Assembly: GCA_037176725.1 (NCBI GenBank)
Contig: JAZBRS010000029.1
Span: forward strand, 44,092,001-44,156,000
Direction of reading: 5' to 3'
DNA: 64,000 nt
DNA from: Posidonia oceanica
Lineage: Eukaryota > Streptophyta > Magnoliopsida > Alismatales > Posidoniaceae
Shown here piece by piece: positions 54,920 to 64,000 of this stretch. The notes beneath the pieces are model-generated. The model saw nothing but the letters and a program-made list of their open reading frames with translations. It was not told the origin of the DNA and did not search any database. Every line of letters starts with the position of its first letter. Within the stretch, counting starts at the first letter, position 1. A program made the translations under genes and the position numbers.

Positions 54920-55552
54920 TTGGCACCGTTTTGCGCGCCCGCTTTGTCTTTTGCGCTGTTTTGCGCGCTCGCTTCGCTTTTGGCACCATTTTGCGTGCCT
55001 GCTTTGTTTTTGGCACCGTTTTGCGTGCCCGCTCTGTTTTCGACACCGTTTTGCGTGCTCACTTTGTCTTTTGCGCCGTTTTGCGCGCTCGCTTCGCTTT
55101 TGGCACCATTTTGCGTGCCCGCTTTGTTCTTGGCACCGTTTTACGTGCCCGCTTTGTTTTTGGCACCGTTTTACGTGCCAGCTCTGTTTTCGGCACTGTT
55201 TTGCGTGCCCGCTTTGTCTTTTGCGCCGTTTTGCGCACTCGCTTCGCTTTTGCCACTGTTTTGCGTGTCCGCTTTGTTCTTGGCACCGTTTGGCGTGCCC
55301 GCTCTGTTTTTGGCACCGTTTTGTGTGCCCGCTCTGTTTTTGGCACCGTTTTGCGTGCCCGCTTTGTTTTGGCACCGTTTCGCGTGCCTGCTTCATTTTG
55401 GCAACGTTTTGCGTGCCCGCTTTGTTTTTGGCACCGTTTCGCGTGCCCGCTTCGATTTTGGCACCGTTTTGCGTGCCCACTTCGCTTCTAGCACCGTTTT
55501 GCATGCCCGTCTTGTTTTCTTGCACCGTTTTGCGTGCCCGTCTTGTTTTCTT
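54920..55552 (+). repeat. 30-bp minisatellite in B 3' LTR
   Basis: About 21 units of GGCACCGTTTTGCGTGCCCG plus ten bases, against about 17 in the 5' LTR. The two LTRs were identical at insertion, so about four units were gained or lost since. Long ORFs over it are period artefacts. Confidence 0.88.
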
Positions 55553-56102
55553 TTGCATTGTTTCACGTGTTTTGCGCCGTTTTCTCTTGCATGTCGCTTG
55601 CATCTGCATGGATTTACCGTTGTTTTGCTTTTTCGCTTGCATTTGCATATAGGGCAGTGATGCTTACTGCCTGGAGTTCTCACGAGCCCGGTTTCGCCCG
55701 GTTCGGAACACAGACAGCGCTGCTGAGCACTTAGATAGCACGTTTACTTTCCTGCATTGCATTCCACCACTTAGAGCACACCTATGACCATTCATTCAGG
55801 CATTCATTGGCATTTAGGCATCCAAATCTGCATTTCCCTGCGTATGCGAGCGTAAGCCTAGAAAGGCCGATTCTCGGGCGTGTCGGGGGTGCCTAACACC
55901 TTCCCCGCGCGTAACAGGAGTCCTTGCCCAGTCTTTTGGCCCACAATGACCATATCGCCCTTATCCTAGGCATGAGTCATCTCATTTGCATATATTTGCA
56001 TTTGTTTTCCTTTGCATTGCTTTGCTTTGCATTTCTTGCTTGGTTTTGCGTGTTAATTCACGCATTTCCCCTGGTTTTCCTTGTCTTCCGATAATAGACA
56101 TG

Positions 56103-56113
56103 GTGGCGACTCT
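56103..56113 (+). other. Primer-site-like motif inside the B 3' LTR
   Basis: GTGGCGACTCT, same as at 6311 in the 5' copy. Confidence 0.75.
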
Positions 56114-56224
56114 GATTTGTCTTATCTTTTTCTTTTCTTCCCTTTTTAAGTGTTTTCAAGTTGAGCCCTCCTCCTCGGACCATCGCCGCTAATCGTAAGC
56201 CTGATATTGATTGGGATTACTACA

Positions 56225-56229
56225 CCAAC
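56225..56229 (+). repeat. Target-site duplication of element B, right copy (CCAAC)
   Basis: Exact match to 339-343, directly after the LTR terminal ACTACA. Confidence 0.95.
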
Positions 56230-56292
56230 GTATAACGTTATAAGCTGGAAATCCAATGTATAACGTTATAAGCTGGAAAACCAGCGTTTAAC
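56230..56292 (+). repeat. 28-bp tandem repeat of D LTR, right half
   Basis: End of unit 2 (56230-56236), unit 3 (56237-56264) and unit 4 (56265-56292), each starting GTTATAAGCTGGAAA. Two related units, with GCTGGGATTCCA, lie at 56479-56506 and 56507-56534. Confidence 0.85.
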
Positions 56293-56595
56293 GTATCCAG
56301 TTCAGTTTCCTTCCATATTAGCCCAAACTTTTTCTATTTGGCCAAATACGAAATCTATTTTTTTTGCCATCTTTAGACTCTGTTGATCAGTCAAGGCAAT
56401 TAACACCAGTTTAATGACACTTAATCAACCTTTAATAGGGGAATATTCCTTTATTCTGGCAGCTGTACCTCGGAGGTCGTTATACGCTGGGATTCCAACT
56501 TATAACATTATATGCTGGGATTCCAGCTTATAATACCTCTGAATTGGCAATTTTACTGACTTGGCCATTGTGTCCATATTTGTTCCCCCTGCTTC

Positions 56596-56603
56596 TATAA
56601 AAG
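56596..56603 (+). promoter_or_regulatory. Candidate TATA box of D LTR
   Basis: TATAAAAG in GCTTCTATAAAAGTAGGGG, about 550 bp from the D LTR start once B is removed. The 28-bp repeats lie upstream, in the place where LTR enhancer repeats usually sit. The start site would be around 56625-56635; inferred. Confidence 0.5.
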
Positions 56604-57100
56604 TAGGGGTACCCCCATAGGGTCGAGGACGGTTTTCTTTGAGAGAGGAACACAATTTTAGAGGGAAATTTATGAGAGAAAAGTTGTGGAAATCAATTAT
56701 GTTGATAGAGTTTTGAAAGAGCTTGAGTCCTCTTCCATCTCCAACCACGCCAACAGCGTCTTACATTCTATTGCATACCACCCATATCAAAAGGGGGTTT
56801 TCTTTTTAATAGCTTGCATATCATATTTTATTTCATATATTGTTGTAGCTAGTCAAATTCATACATAGTTGCAATCAGGGGGCTAAAATCCCACGGGTAA
56901 GTCTTTTTCTTTTCTTATTTCATGTCACTTTGTTATTTGCTTTGAATCGTATACTACACTATATTAATTCGCATCTTTAAATCTATTTTACAAGGAAGAA
57001 GAAGAAGAAGAAACTCACCAAGCACGGGCACCCTTGGGCAACGCAGGCGTTGTCCCAAGGTAGCTAAACCCGCAAAAATATCACATCTCCTAGGGCGTCT

Positions 57101-59163
57101 TGAGGGCCAGCGAAAGCAAACCGAGAGTGGCGATCACACTAACTTCAACACACGTGGAGTTGAGAAGTTAGATTCAAAAAATGGGACGTTGAGAAAGAGT
57201 AAGCATAAGCTTAAAACAAACCTCTCCTTCTCCAAACCTCCCAAAACCCCATATCCACAGCAGCCAGCTCGGTCGCCGCATATAGTGCTGCCCTGGACCA
57301 GTCACCGCTACATTAGGTGATGCAGCTATTAACACCCCTCCCAAGCAGAGGCTTTCATCGCCAATAACAAGCAAGACAATCACAGTAGAACTAGAAATAA
57401 ACCTCATGGAGCTAAAGCTGGCTCAACATGGAACAAAAGCATGCATTCAACTCATGAAATGGGTGTGTGAGTCCCGAGATACAATGGCCTGAAGTTGGCC
57501 GGAGGACTGGCTTGAGTTGCAGCCGAGTCGCCGGTTGGACCGGCTGCAGGCCTACAACTCAAGTAGTCCACACAACCAAGTTCTCAGCTGAATCAAGAAC
57601 TAACGAGCAAATGAAATAGAAAACCATTCACATAGGCATACAGACCATTCATCCATGATCCCAAATATATATTAAACAAGCAAGAAGGAACCTTGAGGTG
57701 GCCGGAGCAACACCTCAAAGTCGGGCCGGCAGGCAGGTTGTGTTGCAGGTCAGTTGTCGGTCACGCTGGCGCCTGATCTGGCAGTCCGATCACCGGACTT
57801 CAACGCCATAATTCACCACGGTGGTGAAGCCTAAAATACCAGTGAGGATCGGGGAAGCACGACGGCATTCCCATGAACCCAACCACACCTTCGGAGTGGG
57901 AAATGGTGGCTCGGGGAGCCCTACACATCTCCGCCACATTTCACCGCCGTCGTCCGTCGAGCTCCGGCCATAGAGGCAACCGAGCATGTGAAGAGCTGGC
58001 TGTGAAGCATCTGGGTGTGAAGGAGGGTGCGAGGAAGCATCCCCAGGTCAAGGAGGGAGGCTTGCGTCTCTGTCCCACCACCGTCGGCATCTTGCCGGCG
58101 TTGGCAAACGTCTGAGGCTGTTGGGTCGGCCAAGGGCGCGAGGAGATGAACTATGTATCTAGGAAGAAAGGGAAGAGGTCCGGGAAGCCTCTCGGACCCT
58201 TAAACTAACAATATGGCTAGGGGGTTACCTGTGTGACGTTGCCGAAGTTGGTGGGCTAAGACCAGAGATGCTTGCCGGAGTTGAGGAAGAAGGTCGCAGC
58301 GCGACGCGGCGCAGAGAGGCTTGGGAACGCTCTGGAAAGGTCAGAATCACACAAGGGTGGACGAGAGATGCTCTCTGGACTCTCAACTACGCTCTAGAAG
58401 CAAGGGAGAGGGAGAGGGATGTGTGTGAACTATGAACGGTGAAGTGGGAAATGGTGGTGGAGGTGGGTTTTGTTCGTTGGCCACCTCTTCATACGAGGAC
58501 GAAAGGATCTGACAGGCACAGAGGTGGTGGCAGTGAGAGGCTGTGAGTGGATCTGGAAGCCAAGGAAGTAAATGAGCTTTGGGTAGGGGCCGACAATCAG
58601 CGATGGTGGCAGAGGTGATGGACAGCCGCGCCAGTGAGAGGCTGTGAGTGCGGGTTGGTCGCCGGTGAGGAGGTGACCGGTGGCAGGGAGTAAGTGGCAC
58701 TTGTCGTGTAGCGCATGGAGGTAGTGAGGTAGTAAGTGCGGAAGGAACGGGTGTGACAGGTGGTGGTGACCGGCAGCGACCGCCGCGAGGAAGCTTGGGC
58801 TGTGGACTGATTACCAGTAGAGTCGCCGCAACACCTGGCGCCTAGCTCAGTCGCCCCCAATATTGGCGACAGGGTTAAGTCGCCTGTGCAAGCGGCGCCT
58901 AAACGTGCAACTTAGTAGCTGGGCTGCTAATGGGCTTGGGCTTGGTTGGTGACTTAGGTTAGGTAATGAAATGGGATTTGGCTTATTTTGGGTTTAATTT
59001 AGGATAGGGAATTGGATTAGGTTTTGGAAATGGAATTGGATTGGGTTTGGAAAATGGAATTGGGTTGTTTTGGGTAGAGTTTTGAAATGGATTCGCCACA
59101 CCTTCTTCTGAGCCAACTTCCAAAAATTCTCCCACAAAAGTCTGTCGAAATGGGGTGTCTACA
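57101..59163 (-). repeat. Element C 3' LTR (left boundary uncertain)
   Basis: Starts TGTAGACACCCC at 59163 on the minus strand, directly after a polypurine tract. It has the same succession as the A and B LTRs in short form: A/C-rich segment with AACCCAATCC strings (58930-59120), GC-rich body (57750-58900), then AT-rich sequence with TATATATT near 57664. The left end is placed only roughly. No host gene is convincing here; ORFs up to 105 codons are not supported by any recognisable motif. Confidence 0.45.
58814..58827 (-). other. Primer-site-like motif within the C LTR region
   Basis: Minus strand GGCGACTCTACTGG, 14 bases identical to the B primer site, about 335 bp inside the C LTR start. 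It may be an internal motif like those in A and B, or mark a real LTR end in a rearranged tandem copy. Confidence 0.5.
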
Positions 59164-59228
59164 GATGACCCTCCCTGAGCGAGGTCAAGCGTAGCGAGAC
59201 CGTAGCTCAGGGGTGACAAGACACCCCA
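59151..59228 (-). other. Polypurine-tract hairpin of element C
   Basis: TGGGGTGTC (59151-59159) pairs with GACACCCCA (59220-59228). CCTGAGC pairs with GCTCAGG inside. The tract reads CAGGGAGGGTCATC on the minus strand, next to LTR TGTAGACA. The outer arms are shorter than in A and B because both ends have changed. Confidence 0.8.
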
Positions 59229-59701
59229 CCCGACATTGGCAAGAGCACAAATTGCTATTGGTGTGAGTCACTTATTCGGTGGATGCATCTAAAGTCGTGA
59301 CTCATTGCCGCAATGCAACATGCAGATGCAGATGCGAATGCCGATGCGATGCAATTTATGCTAATGCAACTGTCTAGCACGCAATGCTATATGAAGTGCT
59401 GGGTTGATGCAAAAGGATGCTAAGAAAAGGCTGCAATGCAATGCGAGAATTTGGCGGTTAGTTCAAATTCGCGCAAAAGGGACGCCGGACAAGAGTAATG
59501 GACTTGTCGTCCGGCCAGTGAGGTCTGCCAGCCTAGGGAGAGAAATGGCTTGTCCCCGTCCGAGGGAGCAAGTGAAGTGGCTAGGGCCGCGCAAAGAAGG
59601 GGGCAAAAATCTTGAGAATTGCGAGAGGAGAGGGGCATCCTCTCCTGTCAGGGAGGCGTGCAGGACTTCGTTCGATTGGAACAAAGTCGCGCGAAGAATG
59701 T
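59229..59701 (-). other. Element C 3' region next to the LTR, no gene
   Basis: Conserved with A 12514-12994 and B 49456-49941 (plus strand GTGAGTCACTTATTCGGTGG; TGCCGCAATGCAACATGC). Frames are broken. Confidence 0.6.
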
Positions 59702-62335
59702 GATAAGCTTTCGGACTTATCAGCCAAAAGTGATGAGTTTTGGATCATCAGCCGGGAGGTACAATTTTAGGTGATAAGATATCAGACTTATCGGCCAAAG
59801 ATGATAAGATATCGGACTTATCGGCCGGAGATTAATTGTTTGATTGATAGATGATAAGATATCGGACTTATCGGCTGAAAAGTGATGGTTACGGAACATC
59901 AGCCAGAGAGTGATAGTTACTGGACATCAGCCGAAAGGTGATGGTTACTGGACATTAGCCGAAAGGTGCAATTGCGGATGATAAGATATTGGACTTATCG
60001 GCCAGAGGTGATGAGTTTCGGATCATCAGCTGGAGAGTGATTGTTGATTGATAGAGGATAAGATATCAAACTTATCGGTCGGAAAAGTGATGGTTACGGA
60101 ACATCAGTCGGAGAGTGATGGTTACTGGACATCAGCCAAAAGGTGCAATTACGGATGATAAGATATCGGACTTATCGGTCGAAGATGATAGGATATCGGA
60201 CTTATCGGCCGGAGACGATAAGATATTAGACTTATCGGCCGGAGATTGATTGTTGATTGATAGATGATAAGATATCGGACTTATCAGCCAGAAAGTAATG
60301 GTTACGGAACATCAGTCGGAGAGTGCAATTACGGGTGATAAGATATCAGACTTATCGGCCAGAGATGTTAAGATATCGGACTTATTGGTCGGAGATTGAT
60401 TGTTGATTGATAGATGATAAGATATCGGACTTATCAGTCGGAAGGTGATGGTTACGGAACATCAACCGAAGAGTGATGGTTACTGGACATCAGCCGAAAG
60501 GTGCAATTGCGGATGATAAGATATCGGACTTATCGGCCAAAGGTGATGAGTTTTGGATCATCAGCCAGAGAGTGATTGTTGATTAATAGATGATAAGATA
60601 TCGGACTTATCGACCAGAAGGTGATGGTTACGGAACATCAGCCGGAGGGTGATGGTTACTGGACATCAGCCGAAAGGTGCAATTGCGGATGATAAGATAT
60701 CGGACTTATCGGCTAGAGATGATAAGATATCGGACTTATCGGCCAGAGGTGATGAGTTTCGGATCATCAGCCGGAGAGAGATTGTTGATTGATAGATGAT
60801 AAGATATCGAACTTATCGACCAGAAGGTGATGGTTACGGAACATCAGTCGGATGGTGATGGTTACTGGACATCAGCCGGAATGTGCAATTGCGGATGATA
60901 AGATATCGGACTTATCGACCGAAGATGATAAGATATCGGACTTATCGGTCGGAGATTGATTGTTGATTGATAGATGATAAGATATCAGACTTATCGGCTA
61001 GAAAGTGATGGTTACGGAACATCAGTCGGAGAGTGCAATTGCAGGTGATAAGATATCGGACTTATCAGCTAGAGATTGATTGTTGATTGATAGATGATAA
61101 GATATCGGACTTATCGGCTGGAAGGTGATGGTTATGGAACATTAGCCAGAGAGTGATGGTTACTGGACATTAGCCGAAAGGTGCAATTGCGGATGATAAG
61201 ATATCGGACTTATCGGCTAGAGGTGATGAGTTTCGGATCATCAGCCGGAGAGTGATTGTTGATTGATAGATGATAAGATATCGGACTTATCGGCTGGAAA
61301 AGTGATGGTAACGGAACATCAGCTGGAGAGTGATGGTTACTGGACATCAGTCGAAAGGTACAATTGCAGATGATATGATATCGGACTTATCGACCGAAGA
61401 TGATAAGATTTCAGACTTATCGGCTAGAGATGATAAGACATCGAACTTATCGGCCGGAGATTGATTGTTGATTGATAGATGATAAGATATCGGACTTATT
61501 GGCTGGAAAGTGATGGTTACGGAACATTAGCCGGAGAGTGCAATTGCGGGTGATAAGATATCGGACCTATCGGCCAGAGATGATAAGATATTAGACTTAT
61601 CGGTTGGAGATTGATTGTTGACTGATAGATGATAAGATATCGGACTTATCGGTTGGAAGGTGATGGTTACGGAACATCAGTTGGAGAGTGATGGTTACTG
61701 GACATCAGCCGAAAGGTGCAATTGCGGATGATAAGATATCAGACTTATCAGCCAGAGGTGATGAGTTTCGGATCATCAGCCAAAGAGTGATTGTCGATTG
61801 ATAGATGATAAGATATCGTACTTATCGACCGAAAGGTGATGGTTACGGAACATCAACCGGAGAGTGATGGTTACTAGACATCAGTCGAAAGGTACAATTG
61901 CGGATGATAAGATATCGGACTTATCGGCTGGAGATTGATTGTTGATTGATAGATGATAAGATATCGGACTTATCGACCGAAAGGTGATGGTTACAGAACA
62001 TCAGCCGGAGAGTGCAATTGCGGGTGATAAGATATCGGACTTATCAGCCTGAGATGATAAGATATCGGACTTATCGGTTGGAGATTGATTATTGATTGAT
62101 AGATGATAAGATATCGAACTTATCGGTCAGAAGGTGATGGTTACGGAACATCAGCCAGAGAGTGATGGTTACTGGACATCAGCCGAAAGGTGATGGTTAC
62201 TAGACATCAGTCGAAAGGTGCAATTGCGGATGATAAGATATCAGACTTATCGGCCAAGGGTGTTGAGTTTCAGATAATCAGCCAGAGATTGATTGTTAAG
62301 ATGATAAGATATCTGACTTATCGGCCGAAAGGTGA
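59702..62335 (-). repeat. Hairpin-unit array of element C (2.6 kb)
   Basis: Roughly 100 units of 22-30 bp. Plus-strand types: GATAAGATATCGGACTTATC (arms GATAAG/CTTATC), GATGGTTACGGAACATCAGC, GATGGTTACTGGACATCAGC, GATGAGTTTCGGATCATCAG. Most are followed by GGCCGGAG or GCCGAAAGG. Units form higher-order blocks of about 120-250 bp joined by ATTGATTGTTGATTGATAG and GTGCAATTGCGG. The GATAG/TTTAC type that fills arrays in A and B is absent here. Confidence 0.92.
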
Positions 62336-62412
62336 TTGTGAACCTGTGACATCCTGGTATATCGATAGGAAAAAATGGGGGGAATGATACCATAGGGCAG
62401 CTAAAAAAGATG

Positions 62413-62439
62413 CCCCTGGTATCAGGATGATACCAGGGG
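62413..62439 (-). other. CCCCTGG hairpin of element C
   Basis: CCCCTGGTATC and GATACCAGGGG with loop AGGAT; perfect 11-bp stem, same flanks as in A (GATACCATAGGGC upstream on the plus strand, CGCCCTTGGCAT downstream). Confidence 0.85.
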
Positions 62440-62828
62440 ACAGCTGAAGCGCCCTTGGCATTGAAAAAACGAAGGATATGGACAAAATTGACACGTTTGT
62501 CAAGCGAGTAGTTAGGGGGTACCAGCTTAGAGGAAGATCCAAGTGAGAGCGCTCGGTGGCTTTGCTTGTTTCAACGGTGCGGGTCTGCAAAGATTCTAGC
62601 ATCTGGATTGATTATGGAGGACTTCTCTTGCATCATTTTGGCAGGAAGTCTAGCTAGGGGCCCTAAGGCACGACTGGTGAGAATGATATGCATTGAGCAG
62701 TCTTGAAACACCAGCAGATGGCACAAAATATCTTTGTATTGATTGAGCTTTTGGTTACACGCCTGTGGCAGGCCAAAAGGATACAACATAATTCAGGAAA
62801 AGACTAAACAAGTAGCTGCACAAGTGCC
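62440..62828 (-). other. Element C region after the extra ORF
   Basis: Conserved in outline with A 15690-15985 and B 47154-47453 (GCCTGTGGCAGGCCA dyad at about 62763). The tandem repeat with GGGTGCCAGCCC found in A and B is reduced to one trace (GTTAGGGGGTACCAGC at 62511). No gene. Confidence 0.6.
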
Positions 62829-64000
62829 CTAGCTGATGTGGGCCTTCTTCGATCTCCTGGAGTCAAGGAACAAAGGGATGCCAGGCGGGATCTCATTGAT
62901 GGGCCAGAGTCCCTACAGCTCCGTCACGTACTTAGGAGTGCATCTCGAGCCTTTTGCAGCTGCGCTATCCGTCGACCGAACTCCATGTTGCATTAGATCG
63001 GCTAGCTCTTTTGTTGCAGCAGTTGAACTGAGGGGATATGTCTGGAGAAGCCTGGGCACTATGCTATCAACGAAGACACCTTGCTGGAAGCCGAACTGGC
63101 ACATGACCCTAATAAGATGGTAATCCACACCCCTGATGAATCCTGGTAGCACAACAAGTCGCACGTCGCGGGTGCCGAAGAAGACAGTGAATGGCTCAGC
63201 TGCGGATGGGATGATACGCCAAGTTACTGCATCATCTGTTAGCTTTGATAGCTTCATGTTTTCCTCCTTGACGCTTTTGATAGTCTTAGCATGGCCGCTG
63301 TTGCAGTATGTTTCAAAAGCATGCGCTCGAGGACACAAAATGTCTATTTCCAAGTGTCCGGCCAGCCAGATCTGTACGAGTGCTCCGCAGCCATGGAAGT
63401 GGTGGCAGCGGTGTGAGATGCGGTCCAGTCTGCGTAAGTCTCTACCAGGACAATTGGTACCAGGTCTATCTGTCGGGTCACCACAGCGAGTGCAATCTCA
63501 GCAATCTCGATTGCAACTGTCATTCGGCCATGAGTAAAAATCAGCTCGCCTAGGAAGCAGGTGACAAATCCCCGGAGCCACAGCTCGTCTCCGAGTTCAG
63601 CATGCTTATCCACAGTTTCATCAAAGTACGCTAGGCGGAGCATGGGCATGAGCCCACTGGTGCAGATTAGTCTTTGCTGGCAGCCGCTAGTAGAGAGCCC
63701 AGACAGTTGGCTCAGGACTGCGATGTGTCTGTCGTGCCTCATGAAAATAGGCGGTCCCATGATCTTGGAGAAGCCGCAAATCCAGCGTACTTCCTCTAGT
63801 GTGGGTGTCAGCTCCGTTCTGCCGAAGCGGAAGACATGGTGTACTGGTTTCCAGAACCTAGCAGTGGCACACAGAAGATGTCGGATCACTTCAACATCTA
63901 CAGCTCTCAGAAGCTTGGATGGTATGCCCCATAGGCGCAGCTTTTCACAGTCATCTTTGGTGAGCTTGCCAATCCATTCTCACAGGACCTCGGAGCAATG
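62829..64000 (-). pseudogene. Plant mobile domain/DUF7745-like ORF of element C, broken and cut by the window edge
   Basis: Aligns with the A protein from about residue 12 to the end. Damage: TGA near 63972 where A and B have CGA (in the segment LREWIG), a 1-nt deletion in the region of 63430 that ends the first frame at 63344, and a TAG near 62911 before GLWPINEIPPG. It ends at TAG 62829-62831. Conserved segments: ARFWKPVHHVFRFGRTELTP, GDELWLRGFV, MCQFGFQQGVFVDS. It shows that the extra ORF was already in the common ancestor of A, B and C. Confidence 0.85.

Larger units (their letters stand above)
344..56224 (+). mobile_element. Element B: complete Tat-group Ty3/gypsy retrotransposon, plus strand, split by element A
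   Basis: Runs from TGTTGACA to ACTACA, flanked by CCAAC duplications. After subtracting nested element A and its duplicated 5 bp, B is about 27,987 bp, which is very long for an LTR element. Order: 5' LTR (344-6432), primer site, leader (6433-6651 and 34546-35686), gag-pol (35687-44492), inter-ORF region, mobile-domain-like ORF (45956-47153), repeat-rich 3' region, polypurine tract, 3' LTR (50010-56224). Every reading frame is broken: eleven in-frame TAG codons and two frameshifts in gag-pol, and a 5-nt deletion in the extra ORF. The copy cannot make its own proteins but keeps all cis sites. Ends and order are clear from the sequence; the Tat placement comes from the two RNase H domains and the primer site. 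Confidence 0.95.
50010..56224 (+). repeat. Element B 3' LTR (6215 bp)
   Basis: Second copy of the B LTR, TGTTGACACCCC...ACTACA, followed by CCAAC. It is 126 bp longer than the 5' copy; nearly all of the difference falls in the 30-bp minisatellite. By eye about eleven substitutions in the first 400 bp and fewer further in. Confidence 0.95.
56230..57100 (+). mobile_element. Element D LTR, right piece (end not determined)
   Basis: Continues D after the B insertion: the rest of the 28-bp repeat (56230-56292), two diverged 28-bp units (56479-56534), a TATA box at 56596, and then AT-rich sequence. CACGGGTAAGT at 56897 resembles a 5' splice site. CTTGGGCAAC...GTTGTCCCAAG near 57042-57062 is an inverted repeat. 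I cannot fix the LTR end; no clear CA terminus with a partner inverted repeat is visible. Confidence 0.45.
59164..64000 (-). mobile_element. Element C, 3' internal part (continues past the window)
   Basis: An older relative of A and B in minus orientation: extra ORF (64000-62829, broken), hairpin (62413-62439), long hairpin array (62335-59702), LTR-proximal region and polypurine tract. Its pol would lie beyond 64000. It differs from A and B more than they differ from each other. Confidence 0.88.

Noticed and set aside
57126..57136. GTGGCGATCAC as a primer site of element D
   Set aside because: Only seven or eight bases match the primer site and no LTR terminal CA precedes it.
57101..59163. 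Possible host gene exons in the GC-rich stretch
   Set aside because: ORFs are short, overlapping and without recognisable motifs; the position next to a polypurine tract and LTR start makes LTR sequence more likely.
59702..62335. CRISPR-like look: regular short palindromic repeats
   Set aside because: There are no unique spacers of constant length, units vary freely, the context is a plant retrotransposon, and no cas-like gene is present.

Overview
This is plant nuclear DNA made almost wholly of nested, very large LTR retrotransposons of the Ty3/gypsy Tat group (the group that includes Ogre- and RIRE2-like elements). The evidence is the pol domain order (protease, reverse transcriptase, RNase H, a second archaeal-type RNase H, integrase), the primer site GTGGCGACTCTRCTGGGG, LTRs of about 6 kb and element lengths near 28 kb. 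A flowering plant with a large, repeat-rich genome is likely; the species cannot be read from the sequence. I find no host gene, tRNA, rRNA or CRISPR array.

Layout. Element D (plus strand, fragment) supplies 1-343 and about 56230-57100: the end of its internal region, a polypurine tract and an LTR with a 28-bp tandem repeat and a TATA box. Element B (plus, 344-56224, target duplication CCAAC) jumped into that 28-bp repeat. Element A (minus, 6652-34540, target duplication GGCGC) then jumped into the 5' leader of B, 219 bp after its LTR. To the right lies the 3' part of a third, older relative, element C (minus, from about 57.1 kb past the window end). A and B are complete end to end: LTR, primer site, leader, gag-pol in one frame, an extra sense ORF, a long repeat-filled 3' region, polypurine tract, LTR. 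The order of insertion was D, then B, then A. In sampled blocks the two LTRs of A differ by roughly 1% and those of B by somewhat more.

How the parts work. Gag-pol would give capsid, protease, reverse transcriptase, RNase H and integrase. Downstream of integrase, in the same sense, all three elements carry a roughly 400-codon ORF that looks like a plant mobile domain/DUF7745-type protein; it is open only in A. Between that ORF and the 3' LTR lie 2.9-3.5 kb (about 3.7 kb in C) built mostly from short inverted repeats: tandem arrays of 24-28 bp units with two overlapping, covarying dyads, two or more discrete hairpins whose stems differ between copies but stay paired, and a hairpin that encloses the polypurine tract and pairs with the LTR tip. 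This structured 3' region, kept in three diverged copies, is the most unusual thing in the window.

Decay. Gag-pol of A has five in-frame stops and one frameshift, that of B has eleven stops and two frameshifts. All of these stops are TAG, most of them facing CAG in the other copy. One TAG, in the second RNase H, is shared by A and B.
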